NCBI RefSeq assembly: GCF_018847975.1
Contig: NZ_CP072597.1
Location: 1,302,001 to 1,366,000 of the forward strand
DNA: 64,000 bases
Origin: Lysobacter sp. K5869
GTDB lineage: Bacteria; Pseudomonadota; Gammaproteobacteria; Xanthomonadales; Xanthomonadaceae
Direction: 5' to 3'
Part shown: piece by piece, positions 50,794 through 60,497 of the stretch
Numbering within the stretch: position 1 is the stretch's first letter
Layout of the letters: each line of letters starts with the position of its first letter
The notes under the pieces: model-generated
The model's database searches: none
Seen by the model: the letters and a program-made list of their open reading frames with translations, nothing else
Told to the model about the DNA's origin: nothing
Made by a program: the position numbers and the translations under genes

Positions 50794-52836
50794 ATGGGCA
50801 ACTTGATGATCGTCGGCGCCGCCATCGTCGTCGTCGTACTGATGATTTTCGTCATGCTGTTGATGTTCAAGGCCTTCTACATCAAGGTGCCGCAGGGCAC
50901 GGCCTTGATCGTCAACGACATGTCCGCGACGCCGAAGGTGCACTTCACCGGCGCGCTGGTCTATCCGGTGATCTACAAGAAGGAGTTCATGAAGATCTCC
51001 TTGATCACCCTGGAAGTCGACCGCCGCGCCAAGGACGGTCTGATCTGCCGCGACAACATGCGCGCGGACATCACCGTCGCCTTCTACCTGCGCGTCAACG
51101 AGACCCAGCAGGACGTGCTCAAGGTCGCCAAGGCCATCGGCGTGGACCGCGCCTCCGACCGCACCGCGGTCAACGAGCTGTTCAACGCCAAGTTCTCCGA
51201 GGCGCTCAAGACCGTCGGCAAGCAGATCGAGTTCGTCAAGCTGTTCGAGAACCGCCAGGAATTCCGCGACCGCATCATCGAGGTGATCGGCAACGATTTG
51301 AACGGCTACGTGCTCGAAGACGTGGCGATCGATTACCTGGAGCAGACGCCGAAGGCCTCGCTGGATCCGACCAACATCCTCGACGCCGAGGGCATCCGCA
51401 AGATCACCGAGCTGACCGCGGCGCAGAACGTCATCACCAACGAGCTCGAGCGCAACGAGCAGCTGGCGATCACCAAGAAGAACGTCGAGACCCGCGAGGC
51501 GATGCTGGCGCTGGAACGCCAGCAGGCCGACGCCGAGGCGCGGCAGAAGCGCGAGATCCAGACCATCCAGGCGCGCGAGCAGGCCGAGACCGCCAAGGTC
51601 CAGGAAGAAGAGCGGCTCAAGGCCGAGCAGGCGCGCATCGCCGCGCAGGAGCAGATCGACATCCGCGAGCAGAACCGCCAGCGCGAAGTCGAAGTGGCGC
51701 AGCAGAACCGCCAGCGCGCGGTAGTGATCGAGGTCGAGAAGGTCACCCGCGCCAAGGATCTGGAAGTGGTCTCGCGCGAGCGCGAGGTCGAGCTCAACCG
51801 GATCGAGAAGGAGCGCGCGCTGGAAGAACAGCGCAAGGAAATCGCCAACGTCATCCGCGAGCGCATCGCGGTCGAGAAGACCGTGGCGCAGGAAGAAGAG
51901 CGGATCAAGGAAGTGCGTCAGGTGTCCGAGGCCGACCGCGCCAAGCAGGTCGCCGTGCTCGCCGCGCAGGCGCTGGCCGAGGAAGAACTGGTGCGTCAGG
52001 TCAAGCAGGCCGAGGCCGACGAGACCGCGTCCAAGCACAAGGCGGTGGAGATGACCACGCTGGCGCAGGCCGAGTTCGAGGCCGCCGGCAAGACCGCCGA
52101 GGCCAAGAAGAAGTTGGCCGAAGGCATCGAGGCCGAGCGCGCCGCGCCCGGTCTGGCCGATGCGCGCGTGCGCGAAGTCACCGCCGCCGCGGCCGAGAAG
52201 GAAGGCCTGGCCAAGGCGCGCGTGATCGCCGAAACCCTGGGCGCGGAAGCCAAGGGCGAGCAGGAGAAGGGTCTGGCGCAGGCGCGGGTGATCGAGGCGC
52301 AGGCCGAGGCCAAGCAGAAGCAGGGCCTGTCCGACGCCAAGGTGCTGGAAGAGAACCTGTTCGCGCAGGCGCGCGGCGAAGAGCAACTGGGCTCGGCTAA
52401 GGCCAAGGCGACTCAGGCGTTGGGCTTGTCGGAAGCCGAGGTGCTGCTGCAGAAGTTCAAGTCCGAAGCCGAGGGCTTGGCGCAGAAGTTCGGCGCGCTC
52501 GACTCGCTCAGCGATCAGGCGCGCGCGCACGAAGAGTTCCGCATGCAGCTGGAAAAGAGCTTCGAGCAGGCCATCGCCGGGATCGAGGCGAACAAGGAAA
52601 TCGCCAAGGAGCAGTCCGAGGTGCTGTCGGCCGCGCTCAGCAAGGCCAACATCGACATCGTCGGCGGCGAGGGCGCGTTCTTCGATTCCTTCGCCAAGGC
52701 GCTATCGGTGGGCAAGGCGATCGAAGGCGTGGCCGGCAAGAGCCCGATCGTGCAGGACGTGCTGCAGCGCATCCTGGCCAAGGCCGAACCCAAGCCGGCC
52801 GACAAGGCCGACGGCGCCGCCGCGCTGGATTCCTGA
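50794..52836 (+). CDS. Flotillin-family SPFH protein (YqiK-like)
   Basis: A 680-aa protein. The ATG at 50794 has AGGGAG at 50782-50787. It has one N-terminal TM (NLMIVGAAIVVVVLMIFVML), an SPFH/band-7 domain (about 27-200: FYIKVPQGTALIVNDMSATP, RDNMRADITVAFYLRVNETQ, YVLEDVAIDYLEQ) and about 350 residues of Glu/Ala-rich coiled coil. It forms membrane microdomains that hold other proteins. It is paired with the OB-fold gene upstream, and the big ATPase gene follows after 100 bases. Confidence 0.93.
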   Translation: MGNLMIVGAAIVVVVLMIFVMLLMFKAFYIKVPQGTALIVNDMSATPKVHFTGALVYPVIYKKEFMKISLITLEVDRRAKDGLICRDNMRADITVAFYLRVNETQQDVLKVAKAIGVDRASDRTAVNELFNAKFSEALKTVGKQIEFVKLFENRQEFRDRIIEVIGNDLNGYVLEDVAIDYLEQTPKASLDPTNILDAEGIRKITELTAAQNVITNELERNEQLAITKKNVETREAMLALERQQADAEARQKREIQTIQAREQAETAKVQEEERLKAEQARIAAQEQIDIREQNRQREVEVAQQNRQRAVVIEVEKVTRAKDLEVVSREREVELNRIEKERALEEQRKEIANVIRERIAVEKTVAQEEERIKEVRQVSEADRAKQVAVLAAQALAEEELVRQVKQAEADETASKHKAVEMTTLAQAEFEAAGKTAEAKKKLAEGIEAERAAPGLADARVREVTAAAAEKEGLAKARVIAETLGAEAKGEQEKGLAQARVIEAQAEAKQKQGLSDAKVLEENLFAQARGEEQLGSAKAKATQALGLSEAEVLLQKFKSEAEGLAQKFGALDSLSDQARAHEEFRMQLEKSFEQAIAGIEANKEIAKEQSEVLSAALSKANIDIVGGEGAFFDSFAKALSVGKAIEGVAGKSPIVQDVLQRILAKAEPKPADKADGAAALDS

Positions 52837-52855
52837 GCGCGCGCATAGCCAAGGA

Positions 52856-52880
52856 ATGCGCCGCCGCGACGGCGGCGCAT
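52856..52880 (+). terminator. Perfect hairpin between flotillin and the ATPase gene
   Basis: ATGCGCCGCC, GCGAC loop, GGCGGCGCAT. A ten-bp stem without T-tract. It could partly limit read-through or protect the upstream mRNA. Confidence 0.4.
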
Positions 52881-52936
52881 CGATGTGACGCCGGCGGCGC
52901 GCGTTCGCGCCGCCGGCCCGATCGGTAGGACGGAAC

Positions 52937-55900
52937 ATGGCGGACACCAAGCCCGCCGCGGCTGCGGCCGCGGGCGCACCCCTCGCTGGCGACACCAGCG
53001 CAGTCGATCAGGCCGTCGCCCAAGGCGGCGCCTACGAGGTGCTGAGCAAGCGCCTGAGCGAGCAAGGCCAAAAGCTGCGCGCGCTGGCCGATGGGCTCAA
53101 CCAGCAGCGGCTGAGCGAATTCGGCAGCAGCCAGATGGACGTGGTCGGGCGCTTCCGCATCCGCACCGAGAACAACTGCGTGGCCCGCGACATCGTCCAG
53201 GTCGGCGAGTTTCTCGTGTTCGGCTACAACGTGTTCATGGGGCTCAAGAAAGAAACCGTCGTCGCCGACGTGTTCTCGTTGTACAAGCTGGTGCAAGGGC
53301 CGGAGGGTTACGACGTCACCCCGGTCGAGCTCAAGGGCAGCTTCCTCGGCATCGACAGCTTCGCCAACGATTTCCGCGAGCTCTACGCGTACTACAAGCA
53401 CACCCGGCTGATCCAGCTGATCGTGCGCGACGGCAAGCTGCTGGCCGCGTTCCAGATCGGCGAGCGCATCAGCGATCTGCGCGTGTTCCGCTGGTCGGTC
53501 TCGCCCGACGGCGAGGTGCGCTACATCGACAACCGCGGCGAGCGCGACATCGCGCTGCCGGCGCCGTACGACTTCGAGTGGACCCGCGCCGGGCGCGACA
53601 TGGTCGTCAACGGCCGCCATCCGCACCTCAACATCCTCGACAGCGTGTTCGTGGAAACCGTCAACGGCGATCTGACTGTCAAGATCGAGAACAACACCGA
53701 GGACGGACAAGGCATCTACCGCGAGCCGGTGCAGGACAAGACGCAGTCGCTGGACGACGCGCAGGTCGACTTCGCCAAGGTCGGCAGCCTGATCCTGCTC
53801 AAGATCCTGCCGTACCGCGAGGAGCAGTGGCGCTACCTCGTGTTCAACACGCTCACCCGCAAGGTGGCGCGCCTGGACGAGATCGGGCTGGCCTGCATCC
53901 AGTTGCCGGAAGACCACGGCATCATCTTCCCCGGCGGCTACTACCTGCAGAACGGCGAGCACAAGCGCTTCGACCAGTCGATGGAGGGCATGCGCTACAA
54001 GCGCAACATCCGCTCGCCCAACGGCGAAGACGTGATGTACCTGTTCTACGAGCCCGAACAGGGCCGCACCGCGATGTTCACCTACAACCTGATCGAACGG
54101 CGCCTGCAGACGCCGATCTTCGGTCACGGCTACGCGCGCCTGGAGGACGGGCGCATGGTGATCTTCGCCACCGAAAGCGACGAGCCGACCCGCGTGCATC
54201 CGATGCAGGTGTGGCAGACGCCGTACGCCAGCGAGGAGTACGCGGCGCGGCAGCCGGCCGGCAACAGCTTCATGGGCAAGATCGGCAACGCCGAGCTGGT
54301 GCGCGGCATGTCCGAGTTGATCAGCCTGAGCCGCGAGATCGAGGCCACCGAGGTCTCGGCGCAGCGCTACGGCTTGCTCGCGCAGAACACCCGGCGCCTG
54401 TTCGACGCCCACCATTGGCTCAGCGACCCGCATTGCGGCGAAGTGGCGCCATTGCTGCGCGAGATCGCCGCGACCGCCGAATCGGTGCTGGACGAATACG
54501 AAAAAGTCGAAGGCATCCGCAGCCAGTCCGAGCGCGCGATGCGCGAGGCGCAGAGCAAGCAGAAGGCGCTGTTCGACACGCTGCAGCCCGAGAACTGGGA
54601 GGAAGTGCAGCCCTTCGTCGACGCGCTCAACGGCCTGACCGCGCAGCGCGGGCACCTGCTGACCATCCGCGACTACCGCTACATCGACGTAGCCAAGATC
54701 GATGAAATGGAGCAGGCGCTGATCGCCGCCCACGAGCGCATCGGCGCGGCCACCGGCGCGTTCCTGGCCGGCGACAAGGCGCTGGCGCCGTTGGGCGAGA
54801 CGCTCAAAACGTTGGACGCGCAGGCCCAGGCCGCGAGCACGGTGACCCAGCTGGCCGAGCCGCTGACTCGGATGCAGGCGATGTCCGGCGACCTGGACAT
54901 GCTGTCGGGGCTGATGGCGACGCTGAAGGTCGACGACGCCACCCAGCGCACGCGCGTGGTCGAGGCGATCTCGGAGATCTACGCCAAGCTCAATCAAGCC
55001 AAGGCGCGCGCCGATCAACGCCGCAAACAGCTGGGTTCGGCCGAATCGGTGGCGCAGTTCGGCGCCCAGTTCACCCTGTTCGGCCAGAGCATCGCCAGCG
55101 CGCTGGCGCTCGCGCAGGATCCGGAAAAGGCCGACGAACAACTCTCGCGCCTGCTGGTGCAGTTGGAGGAACTGGAAAGCCAGTTCGGCGAACACGAAGC
55201 CTTCCTCGGCGACATCCTGGCCAAGCGCGAGGAGCTGCTGGAGACCTTCGAGGCGCACAAGCAGACCTTGCTGGACGAACGCCAGCGCAAGGCGCAGGCG
55301 GTGATGGACGCCGCTACCCGCATTCTCGAAGGCCTCGGCCGCCGCACCGCGCGCTTCGCCGGCAGCGACGAGCTCAACGCCTTCTTCGCCGGCGACGCGC
55401 TGATCCTCAAGTTGCGCGAACTGGCCGAGCGTCTGCGCGCGCTCAAGGACAACGTCAAGGCCGACGACGTCGAGGCGCGGCTCAAGGGCGCGCGCGATCA
55501 GGCCGTGCGCGCGCTGCGGGACCGCACCGAGCTGTTCGAGGACGGCGGCGGCGTGATCAAGCTCGGCCCGCGCCATCGCTTCAGCGTCAACACTCAGGAG
55601 CTCGACCTGACCTTGATGCCGCGCGGCGACGCGCTCAACCTGCATCTGACCGGCACGGATTTCTTCGAGCCGATCAACGAAGCGGGCTTGGATGCGGCGC
55701 GCGATTACTGGGGCGTGTCGATGGATTCCGAATCGCCGCAGCTGTACCGCGGCGAGTATCTGGCGGGGCTGGCGATCGAAGCCGCCGAAGCCGGGCGCGA
55801 GAATCTGAGCCTGGATTTGCTGCGCGGGCAGCTGGCGCAGCCCGAAACGCTGGCGCGCACGATCCGCGACTTCGCCGCGCCGCGTTATCGCGAGGGTTAC

Positions 55901-58297
55901 GAGAAGGGCATCCACGACCACGATGCCGCGCTGATCCTGCAAGCGCTGCTGCCGCTGCGCGACAGCGCCGGCAGCTTGAGTTACGAGCCGGCCGCGCGCG
56001 CGTTGGCGGCCTATTTCTGGTCGTTGCAGGGCGGACAGGGCGATGCCGCCGGCTGGCCGGAACGGGCGCGGACCGCAGCGGACATCCAGCGATTGTTCGG
56101 CAGCGGCGACGGCCTCGCCGCGTTGCGCGCGGAAGTCGCGGCGGCGCTGGCCGAGTGGGCGCAGGTGCAGACGATGCCGGTCGATCCGGCGCTGACGCCG
56201 CGCGCGGCCGAGTATCTGGTGCTGGAACTGTCGGCGCCGCAGCCGAAGTTCGCGTTCAGCCGCTACGCCGGACAGTTGCTCGCGGCGCTGCGCGAGAAAC
56301 TGTCGGCGGCGCGGATGTGGGACGGTTTCGCCGCCACCCTCGAATCGCTGCGCGAACGCCCGGCCGCGCGCTGGGCGTTGGCGATGAACTGGATCGACGC
56401 GCTGGCGCGCACGCCGGAACTCGCCGCGCAGGCGGCGTATGCGGCGGAGGCCGCGGCGCTGTTGCTGCTCGACGATGGGTTCGCGAAAACCACCAGCGAG
56501 ACCGAGTTGGGCGCCGACCTGCGAGGCCTGCTCGGCGAACACCCGCGCATCCGCGAAGGCCGCATGCGACTGGCCGTGGACGATTGGTCGGCGCGGCTGC
56601 GCCAGCACCGCGAGCGCTTCGTGCCGGGCTTCCAGAAGTATCAGGCGCTGCGTCAGGAGATCGTCGCGCGCGAGCGCGCGGCGCTGCGCCTGGACGAGTT
56701 CAAGCCGCGGCCGCTGAGCTCGTTCGTGCGCAACAAGCTCATCAACGACGTTTATCTGGGCGTGATTGGCGACAACCTCGCCAAGCAGATGGGCACGGTC
56801 GGCGAGAGCAAGCGCTCGGACCTGATGGGTCTGCTGATGATGATTTCGCCGCCGGGCTACGGCAAAACCACGCTGATGGAATACGTGGCGCACCGGCTCG
56901 GGCTGATCTTCATGAAGATCAACGGCCCCGCGCTCGGCCACGAGGTGCGCTCGCTCGACCCGGCGCAGGCGCCGGACGCGACCTCGCGCCAGGAACTGGA
57001 GAAGCTCAATCTCGCGCTGGAGATGGGCAACAACGTGATGCTGTACGTCGACGACATCCAGCACACCCATCCCGAGTTCCTGCAGAAGTTCATCTCGCTG
57101 TGCGACGGCACCCGCCGCATCGAGGGCGTGTGGAAGGGCCGCACCCGCACCTACGACATGCGCGGCAAGAAGTTCTGCGTGGTCATGGCCGGCAACCCGT
57201 ACACCGAGTCAGGCGAGGTGTTCAAGATCCCGGACATGCTCGCCAACCGCGCCGACATCTACAACCTCGGCGACGTGCTCGGCGGCATGGAGCACGCGTT
57301 CCTGCTGAGTTACATCGAGAACAGCCTGACCTCCAATCCGGTGCTGGCGCCGCTGGCGACGCGCGAGATGGGCGATCTGTACAAGCTGATCGACAAGGCG
57401 CAGGGCAAGTCGTTCTCGGCCAACGAGCTGAGCCACGCCTACAGCGGCGCTGAGATCAACGAGATCGTCGCGACCCTGGAGCGTTTGGTGCAGGTGCGCG
57501 ACGTGGTTTACCGGGTCAATCAGCAGTACATCGCCAGCGCCGCGCAGGCCGAGACCTACCGCACCGAGCCGCCGTTCAAGCTGCAAGGCAGCTATCGCAA
57601 CATGAACAAGCTGGCGGAGAAGATTTCGCCGGTGATGAACGCGGCCGAGTTGCAGCAGTTGATCGGCGATCACTACCTCGGCGAAGCGCAGCTGCTGACG
57701 TCCGGCGCCGAGGAGAACCTGCTCAAGCTCGGCGAACTGCGCGGCGTGCACAACGAAGAGCAGGCCGCGCGCTGGACGCAGATCAAGCGCGATTTCCTGC
57801 GCAACAAGGCGATGGGCGCGGGCGAGGCGGACGTCGGCGGGCGCGTGGTGGCGCAGCTCAACGATCTGGTCGAGAGCGTGCGCGCACTGGATTCGGCCGC
57901 GGGCCGCGCGAGCGCGGCGCAGGCCAAGGCGGCCGAAGCCAAGCCGGCCGATCCTGCGCCGTGGCCGCAGTTGCTGGCGGCGCTGGAGCGCATCGCCGCG
58001 GCGCAAAGCGAGCCCGAGACCGCACCGCCCGCCGATGCCAGCGCGGCGCTGAGCTCTGCCTTGAGCGGGCTCGGCCCGCAGCTGCAACAGGCGTTCGCGC
58101 CGCTGGCCGAACGCTTTCAGGACAACGACGAACGTCAACAGCGGGTCAATGCGGCGATGGTGGAACTGTTCAAGCGACTCGGCGAGCGCGACGTCCAAGA
58201 CGCGCCGACCCGCGCGGAAATGACCGAGCAGCAGCGCGAACTGCAGCGCGCGCTCAACGAATTCGCCGACCGGCTCAACGGCCGGATCCAACGATGA
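52937..58297 (+). CDS. Giant DUF3686 AAA+ ATPase
   Basis: A 1786-aa protein often named 'DNA repair ATPase'. The N-terminal DUF3686-like region (about 30-480: GSSQMDVVGRFRIRTENNCV, GYNVFMGLKKETVVADVFSL) is rich in beta strands. A long helical/coiled-coil middle follows (about 480-860). Further alpha regions lead to one AAA+ domain: Walker A ISPPGYGKTTLMEY (about 1302-1315), Walker B VMLYVDDIQHTHPEFLQ (about 1365), FCVVMAGNPYTESGEVFKIP as sensor 1. A helical C-terminus carries YIASAAQAETYRTEPPFKLQ. No nuclease domain is seen. Context with PspA, flotillin and PLD points to membrane rather than DNA repair. Confidence 0.9.
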   Translation: MADTKPAAAAAAGAPLAGDTSAVDQAVAQGGAYEVLSKRLSEQGQKLRALADGLNQQRLSEFGSSQMDVVGRFRIRTENNCVARDIVQVGEFLVFGYNVFMGLKKETVVADVFSLYKLVQGPEGYDVTPVELKGSFLGIDSFANDFRELYAYYKHTRLIQLIVRDGKLLAAFQIGERISDLRVFRWSVSPDGEVRYIDNRGERDIALPAPYDFEWTRAGRDMVVNGRHPHLNILDSVFVETVNGDLTVKIENNTEDGQGIYREPVQDKTQSLDDAQVDFAKVGSLILLKILPYREEQWRYLVFNTLTRKVARLDEIGLACIQLPEDHGIIFPGGYYLQNGEHKRFDQSMEGMRYKRNIRSPNGEDVMYLFYEPEQGRTAMFTYNLIERRLQTPIFGHGYARLEDGRMVIFATESDEPTRVHPMQVWQTPYASEEYAARQPAGNSFMGKIGNAELVRGMSELISLSREIEATEVSAQRYGLLAQNTRRLFDAHHWLSDPHCGEVAPLLREIAATAESVLDEYEKVEGIRSQSERAMREAQSKQKALFDTLQPENWEEVQPFVDALNGLTAQRGHLLTIRDYRYIDVAKIDEMEQALIAAHERIGAATGAFLAGDKALAPLGETLKTLDAQAQAASTVTQLAEPLTRMQAMSGDLDMLSGLMATLKVDDATQRTRVVEAISEIYAKLNQAKARADQRRKQLGSAESVAQFGAQFTLFGQSIASALALAQDPEKADEQLSRLLVQLEELESQFGEHEAFLGDILAKREELLETFEAHKQTLLDERQRKAQAVMDAATRILEGLGRRTARFAGSDELNAFFAGDALILKLRELAERLRALKDNVKADDVEARLKGARDQAVRALRDRTELFEDGGGVIKLGPRHRFSVNTQELDLTLMPRGDALNLHLTGTDFFEPINEAGLDAARDYWGVSMDSESPQLYRGEYLAGLAIEAAEAGRENLSLDLLRGQLAQPETLARTIRDFAAPRYREGYEKGIHDHDAALILQALLPLRDSAGSLSYEPAARALAAYFWSLQGGQGDAAGWPERARTAADIQRLFGSGDGLAALRAEVAAALAEWAQVQTMPVDPALTPRAAEYLVLELSAPQPKFAFSRYAGQLLAALREKLSAARMWDGFAATLESLRERPAARWALAMNWIDALARTPELAAQAAYAAEAAALLLLDDGFAKTTSETELGADLRGLLGEHPRIREGRMRLAVDDWSARLRQHRERFVPGFQKYQALRQEIVARERAALRLDEFKPRPLSSFVRNKLINDVYLGVIGDNLAKQMGTVGESKRSDLMGLLMMISPPGYGKTTLMEYVAHRLGLIFMKINGPALGHEVRSLDPAQAPDATSRQELEKLNLALEMGNNVMLYVDDIQHTHPEFLQKFISLCDGTRRIEGVWKGRTRTYDMRGKKFCVVMAGNPYTESGEVFKIPDMLANRADIYNLGDVLGGMEHAFLLSYIENSLTSNPVLAPLATREMGDLYKLIDKAQGKSFSANELSHAYSGAEINEIVATLERLVQVRDVVYRVNQQYIASAAQAETYRTEPPFKLQGSYRNMNKLAEKISPVMNAAELQQLIGDHYLGEAQLLTSGAEENLLKLGELRGVHNEEQAARWTQIKRDFLRNKAMGAGEADVGGRVVAQLNDLVESVRALDSAAGRASAAQAKAAEAKPADPAPWPQLLAALERIAAAQSEPETAPPADASAALSSALSGLGPQLQQAFAPLAERFQDNDERQQRVNAAMVELFKRLGERDVQDAPTRAEMTEQQRELQRALNEFADRLNGRIQR

Positions 58298-58995
58298 GGA
58301 CGGGCGCGATGGATTTCGCCGAACTCGACCGTACCTTGCGCGAAAGCGTCGCCGATCTGCTCCTGGACAACGAGGAGAAGTTCGAGCTGCGCGAGCTGGG
58401 CGCGCGATTGCCGGCCGACCGCGTGCGCTACCTGCGCAACCGCGCCTTCGACATGGCCCGCGAGCTGATGCTGGCGCAGCCGCCGAGCACCTTGGATTCG
58501 CTGCGCTGGCTGGAGCAGGTGGTCAAGACGCTGGACGCGGTGGCCGAGCCGCCGACGCTGGTGTCGAGCGCGTTCTTCGCCCCGGGCGACGCTTGTTTGC
58601 GCAAGCTGCGCGAGCTGTGCCGATCGGCCAAGCGCAGCGTGGAGGTGTGCGTTTATACGATCTCCGACGACCGGCTCAGCGATGAGATTCTGGCTTGCCA
58701 CAAGCGTGGGCTGAACGTGCGGGTGATCAGCGACAACGACAAGCGTTACGACGAAGGCAGCGATGTGAGCCGGCTGATCGAGTTGGGCGTGCCGCTGCGG
58801 ATCGACGACAGCCCGTACCATATGCACCACAAGTTCGCGCTGTTCGACGGGCGGGTGCTGGCGAACGGCAGCTTCAACTGGACGCGCAGCGCGACCACCA
58901 GCAACGAGGAGAATTTGGTGGTGACCGACGATGCGAATCTGGTGCGCAGCTTCTCGGGGCATTTCGAGGCGCTGTGGGAGAAGTACGCGGGGTGA
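58294..58995 (+). CDS. PLD-family (single HKD) protein
   Basis: A 233-aa protein whose ATG overlaps the ATPase stop. The N-terminal helical part (about 1-90) is followed by one phospholipase D-like half: VEVCVYTISDDRLSDEILAC, then YHMHHKFALFDGRVLANGSF with H178, K180 and D185 of the HxKxxxxD motif, and NWTRSATTSNEENLVVTDD. One-HKD proteins act as dimers and include nucleases and phosphatidyltransferases. Here lipid hydrolysis or cardiolipin-type chemistry would suit the neighbours, but a nuclease is possible. Confidence 0.9.
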   Translation: MRTGAMDFAELDRTLRESVADLLLDNEEKFELRELGARLPADRVRYLRNRAFDMARELMLAQPPSTLDSLRWLEQVVKTLDAVAEPPTLVSSAFFAPGDACLRKLRELCRSAKRSVEVCVYTISDDRLSDEILACHKRGLNVRVISDNDKRYDEGSDVSRLIELGVPLRIDDSPYHMHHKFALFDGRVLANGSFNWTRSATTSNEENLVVTDDANLVRSFSGHFEALWEKYAG

Positions 58996-59038
58996 GCTCT
59001 GCGGTCGGATAGGGCGATTGCGTCGTATGCGCGGTGGC

Positions 59039-59191
59039 GCGGTCGCGGCTTGCGCCGCTCCTACAGGTAGCCCTGGCGCGATCCGAAGCCCCTGTAGGAG
59101 CAGCGCAAGCCGCGACCGCGACAATCCGATGACTGCGTAAGTCGCGCCGCAACCTTGCAATCCCATGGTCGCGGCTCACGCCGCTCCTACC
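59039..59191. repeat. Cluster of three TGTAGGAGC-type repeats
   Basis: Reverse form at 59039-59067 (GGTCGCGGCTTGCGCCGCTC), forward form at 59090-59120 (CCCTGTAGGAGCAGCGCAAG), and a third reverse, truncated copy at 59167-59191 (GGTCGCGGCTCACGCCGCTC). It separates the PLD gene from the CoA-transferase gene; the two converge here. Confidence 0.8.
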
Positions 59192-59201
59192 TAAGCAGGG
59201 A

Positions 59202-60398
59202 TCAGCGGCGCCTCGGCGCCACGTGGCCGCTCTCGTCCAACTCGCGCTTGACCGCCCCGGTGTCCTGCCCCAACTCCGGCGCGGCGAACGGCGCCGGCCC
59301 GGGCGTGCGGCCGAACTTGATCGACTGCGCCACGCCGCGATAGCGGCCGACGCCGGGATGCTCGATCGGCGAGACGATGCCTTCGGCCAGCACTTGCGGA
59401 TGCTCGAACATGTCCTCGATCCGCCGCGCCGCCGCGCACGGCACCGCGTCGCCGAACAGCGTTTCCCACTCCATCGCGGTGTGCGCGGCCAGCGCCGCAT
59501 GCAACTGCGGAACGATCTCCGCGGCGGCTTGAGCGCGCTTGCGCACGCTGTCGTAGCGCGGATCGGCGGCCAGCGCGGTCAGTCCGGTCTTCTCGCACAA
59601 CGCTTGCCAGAAGCGCGGGGTGTTGGCCGAGATGTAGATGTGCCCGTCGCGGGTCGGATGGATGCCGGTGACGCCGCCCGAACGCATATCGCGGCCGATG
59701 TCCAAGCCTTCGCCCTCGGCCCAGATCAGCCGCGCCGATTGCATGGTCAGCGCGCTGCGCAGCAGCGACACGCCGACGAACTGGCCCAGGCCGCTGCGCT
59801 CGCGCTCGTACAGCGCCGAGGCCACGCCGCCGGCGAGCAGCGCGGCGGCGTAGTAGTCCACCACCGAGCCGTAGATGATTTCCGGCGGCCCGCCGCGCTT
59901 GCCTTGCAGCGCGCACATGCCGGTCATGGTTTGCAGCACCTGGTCGTAGCCGGCCTTGTCCTTCATCGGCCCGTCTTCGCCGTAGCCGGTGACGGCGCAA
60001 TAGATCAAGCGCGGGTTGATGAGTTGCAGGCGCTCGAAGTCGATGCCCAGGCGCGCCGGCACGCTGGGGCGGAAGTTGTGCACCAGCACGTCGGCGTCGC
60101 GGACCAGGCGCAGCAGCACCGCGTGGTCCTCGGCGCGCTTGAGGTCGAGCACGATGCCGCGCTTGCTGCGGTTGACGCCGAGGAAGGCGCGGCTCTCGCT
60201 GACCAGCGTGGACGGGTACTGGCGCAGATTGTCGCCGTCGGGCGGCTCGATCTTGACCACGTCGGCGCCTTGATCGGCGAGCAGCGCGCATCCGTAGGGG
60301 CCGGCGATGTAGGCGCTCAGGTCGAGCACGCGCACGCCGGCCAGCGGGCCGGCGCCGTGGCGCTGCGAGTCGGACGGAAGAGGAGAGCGGGAATCCAT
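59202..60398 (-). CDS. CaiB/BaiF family CoA-transferase (class III)
   Basis: A 398-aa enzyme. GVRVLDLSAYIAGPYGCALL and ADQGADVVKIEPPDGDNLRQ form the N-terminal Rossmann part; the catalytic Asp is D181 (GSVVDYYAAALLAGG). Class III transferases move CoA between carboxylic acids in the formyl-CoA:oxalate style. Substrates cannot be told. Only a 99-base gap separates it from the GH127 gene upstream, so it may be read on the same transcript although its chemistry is unrelated to glycan cleavage. Confidence 0.9.
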   Translation of the reverse strand: MDSRSPLPSDSQRHGAGPLAGVRVLDLSAYIAGPYGCALLADQGADVVKIEPPDGDNLRQYPSTLVSESRAFLGVNRSKRGIVLDLKRAEDHAVLLRLVRDADVLVHNFRPSVPARLGIDFERLQLINPRLIYCAVTGYGEDGPMKDKAGYDQVLQTMTGMCALQGKRGGPPEIIYGSVVDYYAAALLAGGVASALYERERSGLGQFVGVSLLRSALTMQSARLIWAEGEGLDIGRDMRSGGVTGIHPTRDGHIYISANTPRFWQALCEKTGLTALAADPRYDSVRKRAQAAAEIVPQLHAALAAHTAMEWETLFGDAVPCAAARRIEDMFEHPQVLAEGIVSPIEHPGVGRYRGVAQSIKFGRTPGPAPFAAPELGQDTGAVKRELDESGHVAPRRR

Positions 60399-60497
60399 GC
60401 GTGACGTGGCGGAGCCTGAGCGGTTCGACGGTGCGGGGCGGTTCCACTGTGCGCCTGCCTGCGCCGCGCGAACAGGCAGGCGGCATATGTTCTGGCG

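Noticed and set aside
52637..57070. A 1477-codon minus-strand frame opposite the giant ATPase gene
   Set aside because: Same GC effect; no domain can be recognised, and the plus-strand frame has Walker motifs and operon overlaps.
52937..58297. The name 'DNA repair ATPase' for the giant protein
   Set aside because: No nuclease, helicase or SMC hinge is visible, the AAA+ domain is MoxR/Vps4-like in general pattern, and all neighbours are membrane-associated. The label seems to be inherited rather than shown.
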